Shown: positions 21,233 through 29,362 of the stretch, in pieces
Layout of the letters: each line of letters begins with the position of its first letter
Position numbering within the stretch: position 1 is the first letter of the stretch
Assembly (NCBI RefSeq): GCF_021412585.1
Contig: NZ_JAKCMI010000021.1
Coordinates: 279,267-343,266 of the forward strand
Length of the DNA: 64,000 bases
Direction of reading: 5' to 3'
Source of the DNA: Halomonas alkalisoli
Lineage (GTDB): Bacteria > Pseudomonadota > Gammaproteobacteria > Pseudomonadales > Halomonadaceae
Notes under the pieces: model-generated
Told to the model about the DNA's origin: nothing
Database searches by the model: none
Seen by the model: only the letters and a program-made list of their open reading frames with translations
Program-made: the position numbers and the translations under genes

Positions 21233-22233
21233 TGGTCCGACCCTCCTGTCGAATCGGCCTGGAACAGGGCGAGTGCCTCCAGCGCGGCACGCCGCTGACG
21301 CTCCCCCTCCCCCCGGGGCAGCTCCCGCCCCGGGAGTCGTAGGCCGTAACGGTCACCGGCGCGATGATGCGCCAGCACCCGGGCACAGAGCAGCGACAGG
21401 CGGCGTTCGGGGCTGCCCCGGCAGTTGGCGTAATCCAGCCACAGCTGCTGGCGAGGCGGCACGCTGAACACCTTGGTGGTGAGGATGCCGCTGCGGCTCC
21501 ATTGCTTCCAGGCCACTCGCGTGGCGCTATCGCCGCGCTCGAAGCGCCTCAGCCCGGCAAAATCGGTGGCGTCCAGCCCTGCGCCGAGCTGTCGATGCTC
21601 CGCCCCCGCCGCCTCGAGCGGTGCGGGGTAGACGAGCAGCCCGTCGGTGGGCTGCACCCAGGCCACTGCCCGCACCAGCCCCAGCGGCCAGCGGGTCTCC
21701 AGGCGCAGGGTGGGCGGCAGCTGCCAACCGCGCTGCCCGGGCCGCCAGGGCAAGCTTGCCGTGGCCTCGGTTTCCAGGCACGGCAGCGTGGTCTCATGGG
21801 CGTCCAGAACGAGCGCGATGGCAGTTCGCGAGCGAACTGCCCGTAGTCCCACTCTGAGACGCGCCTCGCGCCCGGCGAAGGCCTCCCGGGGCAGCTGCAG
21901 CTCCACGGCGACGCCCAGCAGATTGCGCCAGGCCCGCACCAGCACAACCACTGCCAGCCCCGCCAGCCAGAAGGCCAGGGCATAGGCGAGGCTGTTCTGG
22001 TAGTTGACGCCGAACAGCAGCAGTACCACCACCAGGGCGATCCAGGCCAGGCCGAAGCGGGTGGGAAGCAGAAACAGCCGGCGCTGTGGCAGGGGTTCGC
22101 CGGGGGCAATGGTCAGGCGTCGCCCGAGCCAGTCGCGCAGGCTTCTCCGCTTGCCGGCTTCCCGCTTGCCGGCTTCCCGCTTGCCAGCTTCCCCTGCGGC
22201 TGCCCCGGACGGGCCAGCGCGGACCGTGGTCAT
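21229..22233 (-). CDS. DUF58 domain-containing membrane protein
   Basis: The 334-residue protein has a short basic N-terminus, two adjacent membrane segments (FGLAWIALVVVLLLFGV and ALAFWLAGLAVVVLVRAW), then a soluble part with the DUF58 signature FAGLRRFERGDSATRVAWKQWSR. DUF58 proteins usually accompany MoxR ATPases. The ATG at 22233 is 2 bp after the moxR stop; the open frame upstream of it is a moxR shadow. The N-terminus contains three in-frame EAGKR repeats encoded by a 15-bp tandem repeat (22149-22193). Function is not established beyond the module. Confidence 0.88.
   Translation of the reverse strand: MTTVRAGPSGAAAGEAGKREAGKREAGKRRSLRDWLGRRLTIAPGEPLPQRRLFLLPTRFGLAWIALVVVLLLFGVNYQNSLAYALAFWLAGLAVVVLVRAWRNLLGVAVELQLPREAFAGREARLRVGLRAVRSRTAIALVLDAHETTLPCLETEATASLPWRPGQRGWQLPPTLRLETRWPLGLVRAVAWVQPTDGLLVYPAPLEAAGAEHRQLGAGLDATDFAGLRRFERGDSATRVAWKQWSRSGILTTKVFSVPPRQQLWLDYANCRGSPERRLSLLCARVLAHHRAGDRYGLRLPGRELPRGEGERQRRAALEALALFQADSTGGSDQ
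22149..22193 (-). repeat. 15-bp tandem repeat, three units, in frame
   Basis: The unit GCTTGCCGGCTTCCC (plus strand) occurs at 22149-22163 and 22164-22178 exactly, and at 22179-22193 with one mismatch. It encodes EAGKR three times near the N-terminus of the DUF58 protein. Loss or gain of a unit keeps the frame. Confidence 0.9.
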
Positions 22234-22235
22234 TG

Positions 22236-23162
22236 TCAGGCCGCTACCGGCACGTGGCCGAGCAGGTGCGCAGCCAGTGCCTCGCCCTCCTCGCGGTGGC
22301 CGCTGCTCAGGCGATGGCCGGCCACCGGCCCCCAGACGGCCTGGACATCCTCGGGCAGCACATGGTCGCGCCCGGCCAGCAGCGCCCAGCCACGTGACGC
22401 CTGCACCAGCGCCAGCAGCCCCCGGGTGGAGAGTCCCCAGGCCAGCTCGGGGTGCTCGCGACTGGCACGCCCCAGGGCCTGCACATAGTCGAGTACCCGG
22501 TCGGAGACATGAATCGTCGTGACCTTCGCCTGCCATTGGCGCAGCCGCTCGCCGTCCAGCAGCACGGCCAGGTCGTCGAGCCGGCTGCGCCCCGCCAGGC
22601 CGCGCAGGATGTCGCGCTCGGCACGAAAGTCGGGATAGCCCAGCGATAGCCGCATCAGGAAGCGATCCAGCTGCGATTCCGGCAGCGCGAAGGTGCCGGC
22701 CTGGTCCTGGGGGTTCTGGGTGGCGATGACGAAGAAGGGGTCGGGCAGCGCGCGGGTCTCCCCCTCCACGGTGACCTGCCCCTCCTCCATCGCCTCGAGC
22801 AGTGCGCTCTGGGTCTTGGGCGTGGCGCGATTGATCTCGTCGGCCAGCACCAGGCCATGGAAGATCGGCCCCGGGTGGAAGCGAAAGCTCGCCTCCCGCG
22901 GGTCGAAGACCGACACCCCCAGCACATCGGCGGGCAGCAGGTCGCTGGTGAACTGCAGCCGCTGCATGTCGAGCCCCGTAACCCGTGCCAGTGCCTGGGC
23001 CAGGGTGGTCTTGCCCAGCCCCGGGAGATCCTCGATCAGCAGATGGCCGCGGCAGAGCAGGCAGCAGAGGGCCAGGCGCACCTCACGGGACTTGCCCAGC
23101 ACCACCCGGTCCAGGGTGGCGGCCACGGCCTCCAGGCTCTGTGCCGCCGCCAGCGCGTTCAT
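22236..23162 (-). CDS. MoxR-family AAA+ ATPase
   Basis: The 308-residue cytoplasmic ATPase has Walker A in IEDLPGLGKTTLAQALA, Walker B in VLADEINRATPKTQSALLEAM, sensor 1 in FFVIATQNPQDQAGTF and the MoxR-type LPESQLDRFLMRLSLGYP. Such proteins are thought to act as chaperones for the neighbouring DUF58 and transglutaminase proteins. The ATG at 23162 overlaps the NUDIX stop (ATGA). The operon order NUDIX-moxR-DUF58-tgpA is tightly coupled. Confidence 0.92.
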   Translation of the reverse strand: MNALAAAQSLEAVAATLDRVVLGKSREVRLALCCLLCRGHLLIEDLPGLGKTTLAQALARVTGLDMQRLQFTSDLLPADVLGVSVFDPREASFRFHPGPIFHGLVLADEINRATPKTQSALLEAMEEGQVTVEGETRALPDPFFVIATQNPQDQAGTFALPESQLDRFLMRLSLGYPDFRAERDILRGLAGRSRLDDLAVLLDGERLRQWQAKVTTIHVSDRVLDYVQALGRASREHPELAWGLSTRGLLALVQASRGWALLAGRDHVLPEDVQAVWGPVAGHRLSSGHREEGEALAAHLLGHVPVAA

Positions 23163-23713
23163 CGCCCCGCCTCCAGCCAGCCGGACGCGATCAACGCCTC
23201 CACGGCCTGGCGGGTGTCCGGCGTGACCCCCTCCAGCGCCAGCGCCTCCTCGAGTGAACACCAGAAGGCATCGGCGACCTCTTCCACCTGCAGGGTGAGA
23301 GGGCCGTCGTACTCGACCAGGTAAAGGCTGCCGAAGATATGGTTGCCGCCCCGGTCGTGACGGAACTCCCCGGCATGACGCAGCGGCACGCCGCGAATGC
23401 CCAGCTCCTCGGCCAGCTCACGACGCGCCGCCACATGCACGGCCTCGCCGGCACCGACCACGCCCCCGGCGGCCAGGTCGAGCCCGCCGGGAAAGACCTC
23501 CTTGGTCAGGGTGCGGCGCTGCACGCAGATCTCGCCCCGTCGATTGCGGACGACCACGTAGGTGGCCCGGTGCCAGAACTGGAAGCGGCGCATCAGCGCC
23601 CGGGGCGCGCTGCCGCAGGGCCGATTCCGGGCATCCACCAGCTGGATGGCTTCATCGGCCACCCGGGGTGTCGGCAGTGTCGGGTCGAGAGGGGGCTTGG
23701 CCGTCACGGTCAT
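23159..23713 (-). CDS. NUDIX hydrolase, YfcD-like
   Basis: The 184-residue protein carries the Nudix box G-x5-E-x7-RE-x2-EE-x-G as GGVVGAGEAVHVAARRELAEELGI (spanning 24 residues in the gene, with G, E, RE and EE in register). The preceding RATYVVVRNRRGEICVQRR and FPGGLDLAAGG are close to E. coli YfcD, a Nudix protein related to isopentenyl diphosphate isomerase. The substrate is unknown. The start is uncertain: ATG at 23713 has no clear ribosome site, and a TTG at 23734 is possible. It heads the moxR operon. Confidence 0.85.
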   Translation of the reverse strand: MTVTAKPPLDPTLPTPRVADEAIQLVDARNRPCGSAPRALMRRFQFWHRATYVVVRNRRGEICVQRRTLTKEVFPGGLDLAAGGVVGAGEAVHVAARRELAEELGIRGVPLRHAGEFRHDRGGNHIFGSLYLVEYDGPLTLQVEEVADAFWCSLEEALALEGVTPDTRQAVEALIASGWLEAGR

Positions 23714-23846
23714 CTCCGCAGGTTCGAGCCACAAGCCTACCCAGTGGTGGTGCCGTCGTCACGCCCGACGTCACGTTGACCCCGCCCGATGCACTGACCA
23801 TGCTTCGGAACAGTCCCCCAAAATACCGACCGCAAGGAGCACCGGC

Positions 23847-25499
23847 ATGGACAGTCCGTTCCCCCGAACCCGCATGGCGACCCACGAGGTGCTCAACCAG
23901 CCCGCCCCCCGGGGCGACCGGGACCTGCTCGCCGGGGACCTGCCGCTACGCGAGGCGCTGGCCAGGGAGGCCCCGCCGTGGGTCGCCGAGCGCCTCGCCC
24001 CCCTGGGCCGCGACACCGGCAGCACCCGAGTCGCCGCCCTGGGAGAGGAAGCCAACCGCCACCCGCCGGAGCTGCGACTCTTCGATCGCCACGGCCGACG
24101 CCTGGACGAGGTGCGCTATCACCCCGCCTACCACGAACTGATGACGATGGCGATGGCGGGCGGCTGGCATGCGGTAGCCTGGCAGGAAGAGGGCCGCGGC
24201 GGCCACCAGGCCCATGTTGCCGCCCTCTACCTGCTGACCCAGGCCGAACCGGGCTTCTGCTGCCCGGTGACCATGACCCATGCCGCCATGCCGGTGCTGC
24301 GCCACAGCCCGACAGTGGCGGCCGCCTGGGCACCCGGGCTGCTGGCCCACGCCTATGACCCCCGCCCCCTGCCGGCCGCGGAAAAACGAGGCCTGACCTT
24401 CGGCATGGCCATGACCGAGAAGCAGGGGGGCAGCGATGTGCGCAGCAATTCCACCCGCGCCGAACCCGACGGCGAGGGTTGGCGGCTCACCGGTCACAAG
24501 TGGTTCTGCAGCGCGCCGATGTCCGACGCCTTTTTCACCCTGGCACAGACCGACGACGGTCTCTCCTGCTTCCTGGTGCCGCGTTTCACGCCGGACGGTG
24601 AGCGCAACGCCATCGAGCTGCAGCGGCTCAAGGAGAAGTGCGGCAATCGCGCCAATGCCTCCGCCGAGATCGAGTATCGCGGCGCCTGGGCGACGCCGGT
24701 GGGCGAGCCCGGACGCGGCGTGGCCACCATCATCGGCATGGTGCAGCAGACCCGCCTGGACGCCGCCACCGCTCCAGTGGGCATGATGCGCCAGGCCCTG
24801 GCGGAAGCCTGGCACCATACGCGGCAGCGACACGCCTTCGGCAAGGCGCTGGCCGAGCAGCCGCTGATGCGCAGCGTCCTTGCCGACCTGGCGCTGGAGG
24901 TGGAGGCCGGCGTCGCCCTCGCCATGCGCACCGCTCGCGCCTTCGACGGGGCCGCCCAGGGTGACGAGCATGAAACCGACCTGGCCCGGCTGCTGCCATC
25001 GCTGGCCAAGTACTGGCACAACAAGCGCGGGCCCGGGTTCATGGCCGAAGCCATGGAGTGCCTGGGGGGCATCGGTTACGTGGAGGAGACGCCGCTGGCG
25101 CGGCTCTACCGGGAGGCGCCGGTGAATTCGATCTGGGAGGGGTCGGGCAACGTGATGTGCCTCGACGTGCTGCGGGTACTGGCCCGGCATCCGGAGTCGA
25201 TCGAGGCGCTGCGGGCCGAGCTGGCCACGGCCCGGGGACAGCAGCCGGACTTCGACCTGGCGCTGGCCGGGCTGGAGCGCGAGCTGGCGCTGCCCGCCGC
25301 TGTCCTGGAGGCCAGGGCGCGGTGGCTTGCCCAGCGCCTGGCACAGTGCCTGCAGGCCTCACTGCTGCTGCGCCATGCCCCCAACGAGGTGGCCGAGACC
25401 TTCTGCCGCTCGCGCCTCGGTGTGGAAGCCGGCCCGGCCTACGGTGTGTTGCCGGCGGACGCCGCACTGGCCGCGATCCTGGCACGGATCGGCGACTGA
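23847..25499 (+). CDS. AidB-like acyl-CoA dehydrogenase
   Basis: The 550-residue flavoprotein resembles the AidB/isovaleryl-CoA-dehydrogenase-like branch. Landmarks are FGMAMTEKQGGSDVRSN (flavin and substrate binding), LTGHKWFCSAPMSDAF, RLKEKCGNRANASAEIEY, the FAD-binding R-x6-FG in TRQRHAFGKAL, and AMECLGGIGYVEETPLARLYREAPVNSIWEG, here quoted in parts: CLGGIGYVEE, REAPVNSIWEG. AidB is induced by alkylation stress in E. coli. The ATG has AAGGAG 7 bp upstream. It is divergent from the NUDIX gene. Its 3' end overlaps the convergent EAL gene by 61 bp. Confidence 0.9.
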   Translation: MDSPFPRTRMATHEVLNQPAPRGDRDLLAGDLPLREALAREAPPWVAERLAPLGRDTGSTRVAALGEEANRHPPELRLFDRHGRRLDEVRYHPAYHELMTMAMAGGWHAVAWQEEGRGGHQAHVAALYLLTQAEPGFCCPVTMTHAAMPVLRHSPTVAAAWAPGLLAHAYDPRPLPAAEKRGLTFGMAMTEKQGGSDVRSNSTRAEPDGEGWRLTGHKWFCSAPMSDAFFTLAQTDDGLSCFLVPRFTPDGERNAIELQRLKEKCGNRANASAEIEYRGAWATPVGEPGRGVATIIGMVQQTRLDAATAPVGMMRQALAEAWHHTRQRHAFGKALAEQPLMRSVLADLALEVEAGVALAMRTARAFDGAAQGDEHETDLARLLPSLAKYWHNKRGPGFMAEAMECLGGIGYVEETPLARLYREAPVNSIWEGSGNVMCLDVLRVLARHPESIEALRAELATARGQQPDFDLALAGLERELALPAAVLEARARWLAQRLAQCLQASLLLRHAPNEVAETFCRSRLGVEAGPAYGVLPADAALAAILARIGD

Positions 25500-26674
25500 T
25501 CCGAGGCCAGCTCGGGAATCATGTCGGCGGGCACCGGCCGCGACAGGCCGAAGCCCTGCACATGGGTACAGCCGAAGCGGGCCAGGGTCGGCAGGCAGTC
25601 GAGCTCCTCGACCCCTTCGGCCACCACCCGGATACCCAGGCGGCGCCCCAGCAGGGCGACCGCCTCGACGATGGCCGCATCCTGGGAGTCCTGCTGCAGG
25701 TGGCGCACGAAGCTGCGGTCGATCTTGAGCTCGCTGATCGGCAGCATCTGTAGCCGCGACAGCGACGAGAAGCCCACGCCGAAGTCGTCCACCGACACTT
25801 CCATCCCGTTGAGATGCAGCCGGGCGGCGATTTCCGAGCCCAGCAGCTCGTCGTCCATGGCCGCGGTCTCGGTGATCTCGAGCACCACCAGGGGCGGCTC
25901 GCCCGGCCGGCGATGGCGCGTCATCGACAGCAGCTGCGACTCCATCAGGTCATCGGCGGTGACATTGACCGAGAGCGACAGCACCACGCCCATGCTCGCC
26001 CAGTGCGCGGCATCCGCCAGCGCCTGTTCGAGCACGTGGCAGGTCAACCGACGGCTCTGCCCGGCGGTGAGCATGGGCAGGAAGCTGGCCGGCCCGATCA
26101 GGCCGATCTCGGGGTGCGACCAGCGCACCAGTGCCTCGACGCCACTCAACCGGCCCGTGGCAAGCTCGAACTGCGGCTGGTAGTGAAGGGTGAGTTCGTG
26201 CTGTTCCAGGGCCCGGTCGAGCTCACCGGCGGAGAAGAAGGGGTCGTCCTCGGGGGCGATAGTCGGCTTGCGCCCCAGATGCAGCCGGTCCAGCCGCTGG
26301 CGCAGCTCGGCCAGGCGCATCGGCTTGTCCAGCGAGCCGAGCATCTGCAGGCCCAGGGTGTGCCCCACCCGCTCGGCAATGCGCGAGATCTTGCGCTCGA
26401 CGCCGCCCAACAGCAGCACCCAGCCGGCATAGCGCCGTTCGGCCAGCAGGCGCAACAGGGCAATCCCGTCCGGATCGCCGAATTCCAGCCCCATGATGAC
26501 CAGTTGAGGTTCGCACTCGTCGATCTCTTCCAGCAGGACATCGGCCCGACGATAGCAGCGGCTCTCCATGCCCAGCACATGCAGCTGGAGTGACAGGACA
26601 GCCACTACATCGGGATCCTCGTCCAGGACCACGGCAAGGGCGCGGTCCTCCTCTTCTATCGACAAAACGTCCAT
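25439..26674 (-). CDS. EAL-domain c-di-GMP phosphodiesterase with degenerate receiver domain
   Basis: The 411-residue protein has an N-terminal receiver-like domain (about 1-130) and an EAL domain (about 150-395). The EAL residues for c-di-GMP hydrolysis appear intact: EAL at 180-182, the Asn of LSVNVT, the Glu of EITET, the DDFG pair, the Lys of LKIDRSF, the Glu of VAEGVEE and the Gln of VQGFG. In the receiver the phosphoacceptor Asp is replaced by Gly62 (LVIMGLEF where a LVLLDL-type stretch is normal), although the acidic pair (Asp18-Asp20) and Lys117 remain. Phosphorylation control is therefore unlikely. The gene stands alone, and its 3' end overlaps the convergent dehydrogenase gene. Confidence 0.9.
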   Translation of the reverse strand: MDVLSIEEEDRALAVVLDEDPDVVAVLSLQLHVLGMESRCYRRADVLLEEIDECEPQLVIMGLEFGDPDGIALLRLLAERRYAGWVLLLGGVERKISRIAERVGHTLGLQMLGSLDKPMRLAELRQRLDRLHLGRKPTIAPEDDPFFSAGELDRALEQHELTLHYQPQFELATGRLSGVEALVRWSHPEIGLIGPASFLPMLTAGQSRRLTCHVLEQALADAAHWASMGVVLSLSVNVTADDLMESQLLSMTRHRRPGEPPLVVLEITETAAMDDELLGSEIAARLHLNGMEVSVDDFGVGFSSLSRLQMLPISELKIDRSFVRHLQQDSQDAAIVEAVALLGRRLGIRVVAEGVEELDCLPTLARFGCTHVQGFGLSRPVPADMIPELASDQSPIRARIAASAASAGNTP

Positions 26675-26748
26675 GGGGGCTTCCGCTTTCGAATAGCCTT
26701 GAGGCTAGCATTATCCCCTGCGCGAGGCCGGGCCGGCTGTCAACGCTG

Positions 26749-27366
26749 TCAGCCGAGAGGGCCGACAACCACCCGCAGGGCAAGGGCCAGCAGCATCACG
26801 CCGGTGATTCGATGAATCCAGTGCGAACGGCTCTGGAGCCAGGGCAGCACCCGGGAGTGGGTCAGCGATACCGCCACCAGCACATACCAGCCGCCGTCGA
26901 TGATCATGGCGGTGAGCACGATGATCGCCTTGGCCGCCAGGCTCATGTCCGGGGTGACGAACTGGCTGAGCAGGGCAATGAAGAACAGGATCAGCTTGGG
27001 GTTGCCCAGCGCCACCAGCATGCCTTCCCGCGCCGCCTGGCTCCGGGTCGTGGCCATGCCCGTCGCCTCCATGGCACCGGCCCGCCCGGCGCGCAGCGCC
27101 TTGATGCCGAGCCAGGCCAGATAGGCCGCGCCCGCCCAGGTGATCGCCTGGAACAGGGTCGGGTAGCGCACGATCAGCGCCCCCAGGCCCCATACCGTCA
27201 GCAGGGCATAGAAGCCCACCCCCAGCGCATGAAAGAGTGCCGCCACTACCCCCGGCGCGCGTCCGCCGCCCAGGGTGTGGCGCAGCACCAGCGCCAGGCT
27301 GGGCCCGGGGGACATGGCCCCCATGGCGCAGACCGCCACCAGCGACATCCATAGCGAAAATGGCAT
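26749..27366 (-). CDS. LysE/RhtB-family amino-acid exporter
   Basis: The 205-residue inner-membrane protein has about six hydrophobic segments and the family N-terminal signature MGAMSPGPSLALVLRHTLGGG, plus NPKLILFFIALLSQFV. Such proteins export amino acids such as homoserine, threonine or lysine; the substrate is not readable. The ATG at 27366 has GAGGAGA about 9 bp upstream; the longer open frame only covers the gap to rnk. It lies 53 bp downstream of rnk and could be co-transcribed. Confidence 0.9.
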   Translation of the reverse strand: MPFSLWMSLVAVCAMGAMSPGPSLALVLRHTLGGGRAPGVVAALFHALGVGFYALLTVWGLGALIVRYPTLFQAITWAGAAYLAWLGIKALRAGRAGAMEATGMATTRSQAAREGMLVALGNPKLILFFIALLSQFVTPDMSLAAKAIIVLTAMIIDGGWYVLVAVSLTHSRVLPWLQSRSHWIHRITGVMLLALALRVVVGPLG

Positions 27367-27419
27367 CCTGATCTTCTCCTCGATATAGCCGACGCCGCCT
27401 TTCGGCGCCGCCCATCTCC

Positions 27420-27833
27420 TCAGCGGTGGAACTGCCCTTCCCGCTCCGGCTGCCACAGGATGGCATCGATGCGCAGCTTCGTCTCGCCGCCACCGGGCAA
27501 CGGCCAGTCGATGACATCACCGATACGCAGGCCGATCAGCCCGGCGCCGATGGGCGCCATGACCGAGATGCCGTCTTCGGTCTGGGCCAGGGCATGAGGA
27601 TAGACCAGGGTGCGGATGATCTGCCGGTTACGGTTCAGGTCGGTGAACTGCACCTGGCTATTCATGCTGACGACATCGTCGGGGATGTCTTCCGGGTCGA
27701 CCACCTCGCCCCGCTCGAGCTCCTCCTCCAGGCAGTCGGCGACGAAACGATCCTTGTCGTCCGCCTGGTCGATCAGGCGCTGCAGGCGATCGGCGTCCAG
27801 GCGGTTGATGAGAATGGGTGGACGGGGTGACAT
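27420..27833 (-). CDS. rnk: Regulator of nucleoside diphosphate kinase Rnk (GreA/GreB C-terminal fold)
   Basis: The 137-residue protein matches E. coli Rnk (136) in PILINRLDADRL, PDDVVSMNSQVQFTDL, RTLVYPHAL and SVMAPIGAGLIGLRIGDVIDW. Rnk binds RNA polymerase near the secondary channel and, in Pseudomonas and E. coli, affects nucleoside diphosphate kinase levels. The ATG has a strong AAGGAGG 6 bp upstream. A terminator-like hairpin lies 57 bp before the gene. The ndk gene itself is also in this window at 41.9 kb. Confidence 0.95.
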   Translation of the reverse strand: MSPRPPILINRLDADRLQRLIDQADDKDRFVADCLEEELERGEVVDPEDIPDDVVSMNSQVQFTDLNRNRQIIRTLVYPHALAQTEDGISVMAPIGAGLIGLRIGDVIDWPLPGGGETKLRIDAILWQPEREGQFHR

Positions 27834-27889
27834 GATGACCTCCTTATGGCCGGTCAGCGGCAGGTGAACGCGCTGCCGGCCCTACAACT

Positions 27890-27925
27890 AAAACAGCCCT
27901 TCGCCCGCATTGGGGAGAAGGACTG
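27890..27925 (-). terminator. Intrinsic terminator upstream of rnk
   Basis: On the minus strand an imperfect 13-bp stem (27913-27925 with 27894-27906, two mismatches) is followed by TTTTAGTT. It would end the transcript of the small membrane gene at 27972-28127, or act as an attenuator in a long rnk leader. Confidence 0.65.
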
Positions 27926-27971
27926 TGACGATAGCGACATGATAAGCCCGACGGCGGGCCTTGTCAGGTCC

Positions 27972-28127
27972 TCACGACCGGTTTCGGCGGCCCGTCAGGA
28001 TTACCACGACACCCAGCACGGCCAGCGTCAGCCCGACGAACAGCGCCGGATTCTGGGTCTGAAAGCCGAACAGGGTCAAACCTACCCCCAGCACGATCAA
28101 TGCTGCGGCGAACCACTTCACACCCAT
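27972..28127 (-). CDS. Small two-helix membrane protein, unknown
   Basis: The 51-residue protein is almost entirely hydrophobic: two probable helices (WFAAALIVLGVGLTLFGF and LFVGLTLAVLGVVVILTG), separated by QTQNPA and ended by RRNRS. The ATG at 28127 has GAGGAG about 6 bp upstream, which makes it credible despite its size; the longer frame to 28187 lacks support. No family is recognised. It is followed by a terminator. Confidence 0.65.
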   Translation of the reverse strand: MGVKWFAAALIVLGVGLTLFGFQTQNPALFVGLTLAVLGVVVILTGRRNRS

Positions 28128-28203
28128 GACGCACTCCTCGCAATTCAGTATAGCCGCCAGCATGACGTCGATTCTGAGGCACATCAAGGAAATAGCGGAA
28201 GGT

Positions 28204-28524
28204 TCACATCACACCGAGGGTCTCCAGCGCCCTGCGGGTCACCTCGAAGGGGACGTAGAGCGCCTCCGGGCTGAGGTTCAGCACCACCATCAGCAGGGCG
28301 AAGGTCACCGCGCAGCCGATGAGGAAGCTCACCACGTGAAAGCCACGCCGCCCGGCCGCCTCCACCGGGCGGCCTTTGCCTCGATGTGCCTTGGGTGGAA
28401 AGCCCGTCTCGTCTGCGAACTCCTCGTCGGCGCCTGCGCGGCCACGCCTCAACCACCCCGGCGGCGGCCGGCCCTCACGCCGATCCCCCTCCTTCCAGTT
28501 CTCCTCCCGATCTTTCATCCCCAT
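28204..28524 (-). CDS. Hypothetical protein with one C-terminal membrane segment
   Basis: About 106 residues: a highly charged, Arg/Gly/Pro-rich N-terminal half (KDREENWKEGDRREGRPPP) and one hydrophobic stretch (FHVVSFLIGCAVTFALLMVVL) near residue 70, then PEALYVPFEVTRRALETLGVM. The start is uncertain: ATGs lie at 28518, 28524 and 28560. 28524 is chosen for the G-rich stretch upstream. No family is recognised. Confidence 0.5.
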   Translation of the reverse strand: MGMKDREENWKEGDRREGRPPPGWLRRGRAGADEEFADETGFPPKAHRGKGRPVEAAGRRGFHVVSFLIGCAVTFALLMVVLNLSPEALYVPFEVTRRALETLGVM

Positions 28525-28787
28525 GCTCGCCCACCCCCGCCGATATCGCCACTGCATCACATTATTATAGCCCTAGGCTTGGGTGATTGGAGCGATCGTC
28601 ACGAGAGATTTGGATTTCGAGAGAAGTTTATCGACCTGGTGAGGCGAATAGCTCGCCATTTAACGAATCGAACCGAGTGAATTGGCCGAAAGGCCGGATC
28701 TTGCAGCAGATCAGCGCTAAGTCCGACAGGCTTCTGGGGCTAGAAGTCCGTATTGATTACGTTAAGGAGGGCCGCCCACCGAACTCG
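28525..28787. other. Intergenic stretch with no recognised gene
   Basis: No credible gene was found on either strand. A short GGCC-GAAA-GGCC hairpin lies at about 28684-28695. Base composition is lower in GC than the flanks, marking the left edge of an AT-richer island. Confidence 0.5.
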
Positions 28788-28982
28788 TCAAGCCTGGGCT
28801 TGTTTCGGCTTGCGGCGCCAGGATGCTTTCGGCTTTCCTCGAGCAGACCCCGGGCTCAGCGCCACCGCGTATAACATCAGGCCCACTGACCCAAGGATGA
28901 TTCGCGTGATGGGAGAATCCTGAGCGATGATAGCCAAGAGCATGACTATCGTGCCAAGCGCCAAGGCAAAGATGGATTTCAT
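28788..28982 (-). CDS. Small membrane protein with two hydrophobic segments
   Basis: The 64-residue protein has two hydrophobic segments (MKSIFALALGTIVMLLAII and ITRIILGSVGLMLYAVAL) and a basic tail (RGKPKASWRRKPKQ). The ATG is preceded by AGGAAG about 5 bp away, which supports translation. No family is recognised. It stands alone in the AT-richer island. Confidence 0.6.
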   Translation of the reverse strand: MKSIFALALGTIVMLLAIIAQDSPITRIILGSVGLMLYAVALSPGSARGKPKASWRRKPKQAQA

Positions 28983-29221
28983 AACACTTCCTGATTACGC
29001 AACTTGGTCAGCTACCACGCCGGACTGGGAGCATACTCACCCAGGACAGAACAAAGCCAACAAATAGTTATCGATTTGAATTTAACCCCTTATCAGCCAC
29101 CACCTTCGAGCCCGACAGTTCATGGAGCCGACACATCCCAATTACCGGAAAACCTTTTCCTGGCGCATCAGAAGCGGTGTATACCTGTAGATTAACGATC
29201 TCTTTCAGGCAGCCGGCCACC
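28983..29221. other. AT-rich intergenic stretch, nothing recognised
   Basis: Only short random frames are present. The stretch is clearly lower in GC than the rest of the window (for example around 29060-29100 and 29190-29210). No repeat ends, integrase or attachment site was seen. Confidence 0.5.
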
Positions 29222-29362
29222 TCAGTCAAGATAGGCAACTATTGCGTCCATGCAGGACAGTTTAACCCGCGCCCGCTCGCCCCAGAATTCCAGGACCTCC
29301 GCATCAAATGAAGTTGATTTGATTTTCTCGAACGAATTACCGTTAAATTTCGTGGATTTCAT
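29222..29362 (-). CDS. Possible 46-residue small protein
   Basis: A short frame reads MKSTKFNGNSFEKIKSTS, then FDAEVLEFWGERARVKLSCM and ends DAIVAYLD. AAAGGG lies about 9 bp before the ATG. Residue composition looks protein-like (amphipathic, with acidic and basic residues mixed), and the frame differs from the nonsense seen around it. No family is recognised, and a gene this short may be spurious. Confidence 0.35.
   Translation of the reverse strand: MKSTKFNGNSFEKIKSTSFDAEVLEFWGERARVKLSCMDAIVAYLD

Noticed and set aside
22149..22193. CRISPR-like array
   Set aside because: The repeat has no spacers and lies in a coding frame; it is a short tandem repeat. The secD leader repeat was rejected as CRISPR for the same reason.
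26675..26748. TTGACA and GATAAT upstream of the EAL gene
   Set aside because: The two boxes are 22 bp apart, too far for a normal sigma-70 promoter.
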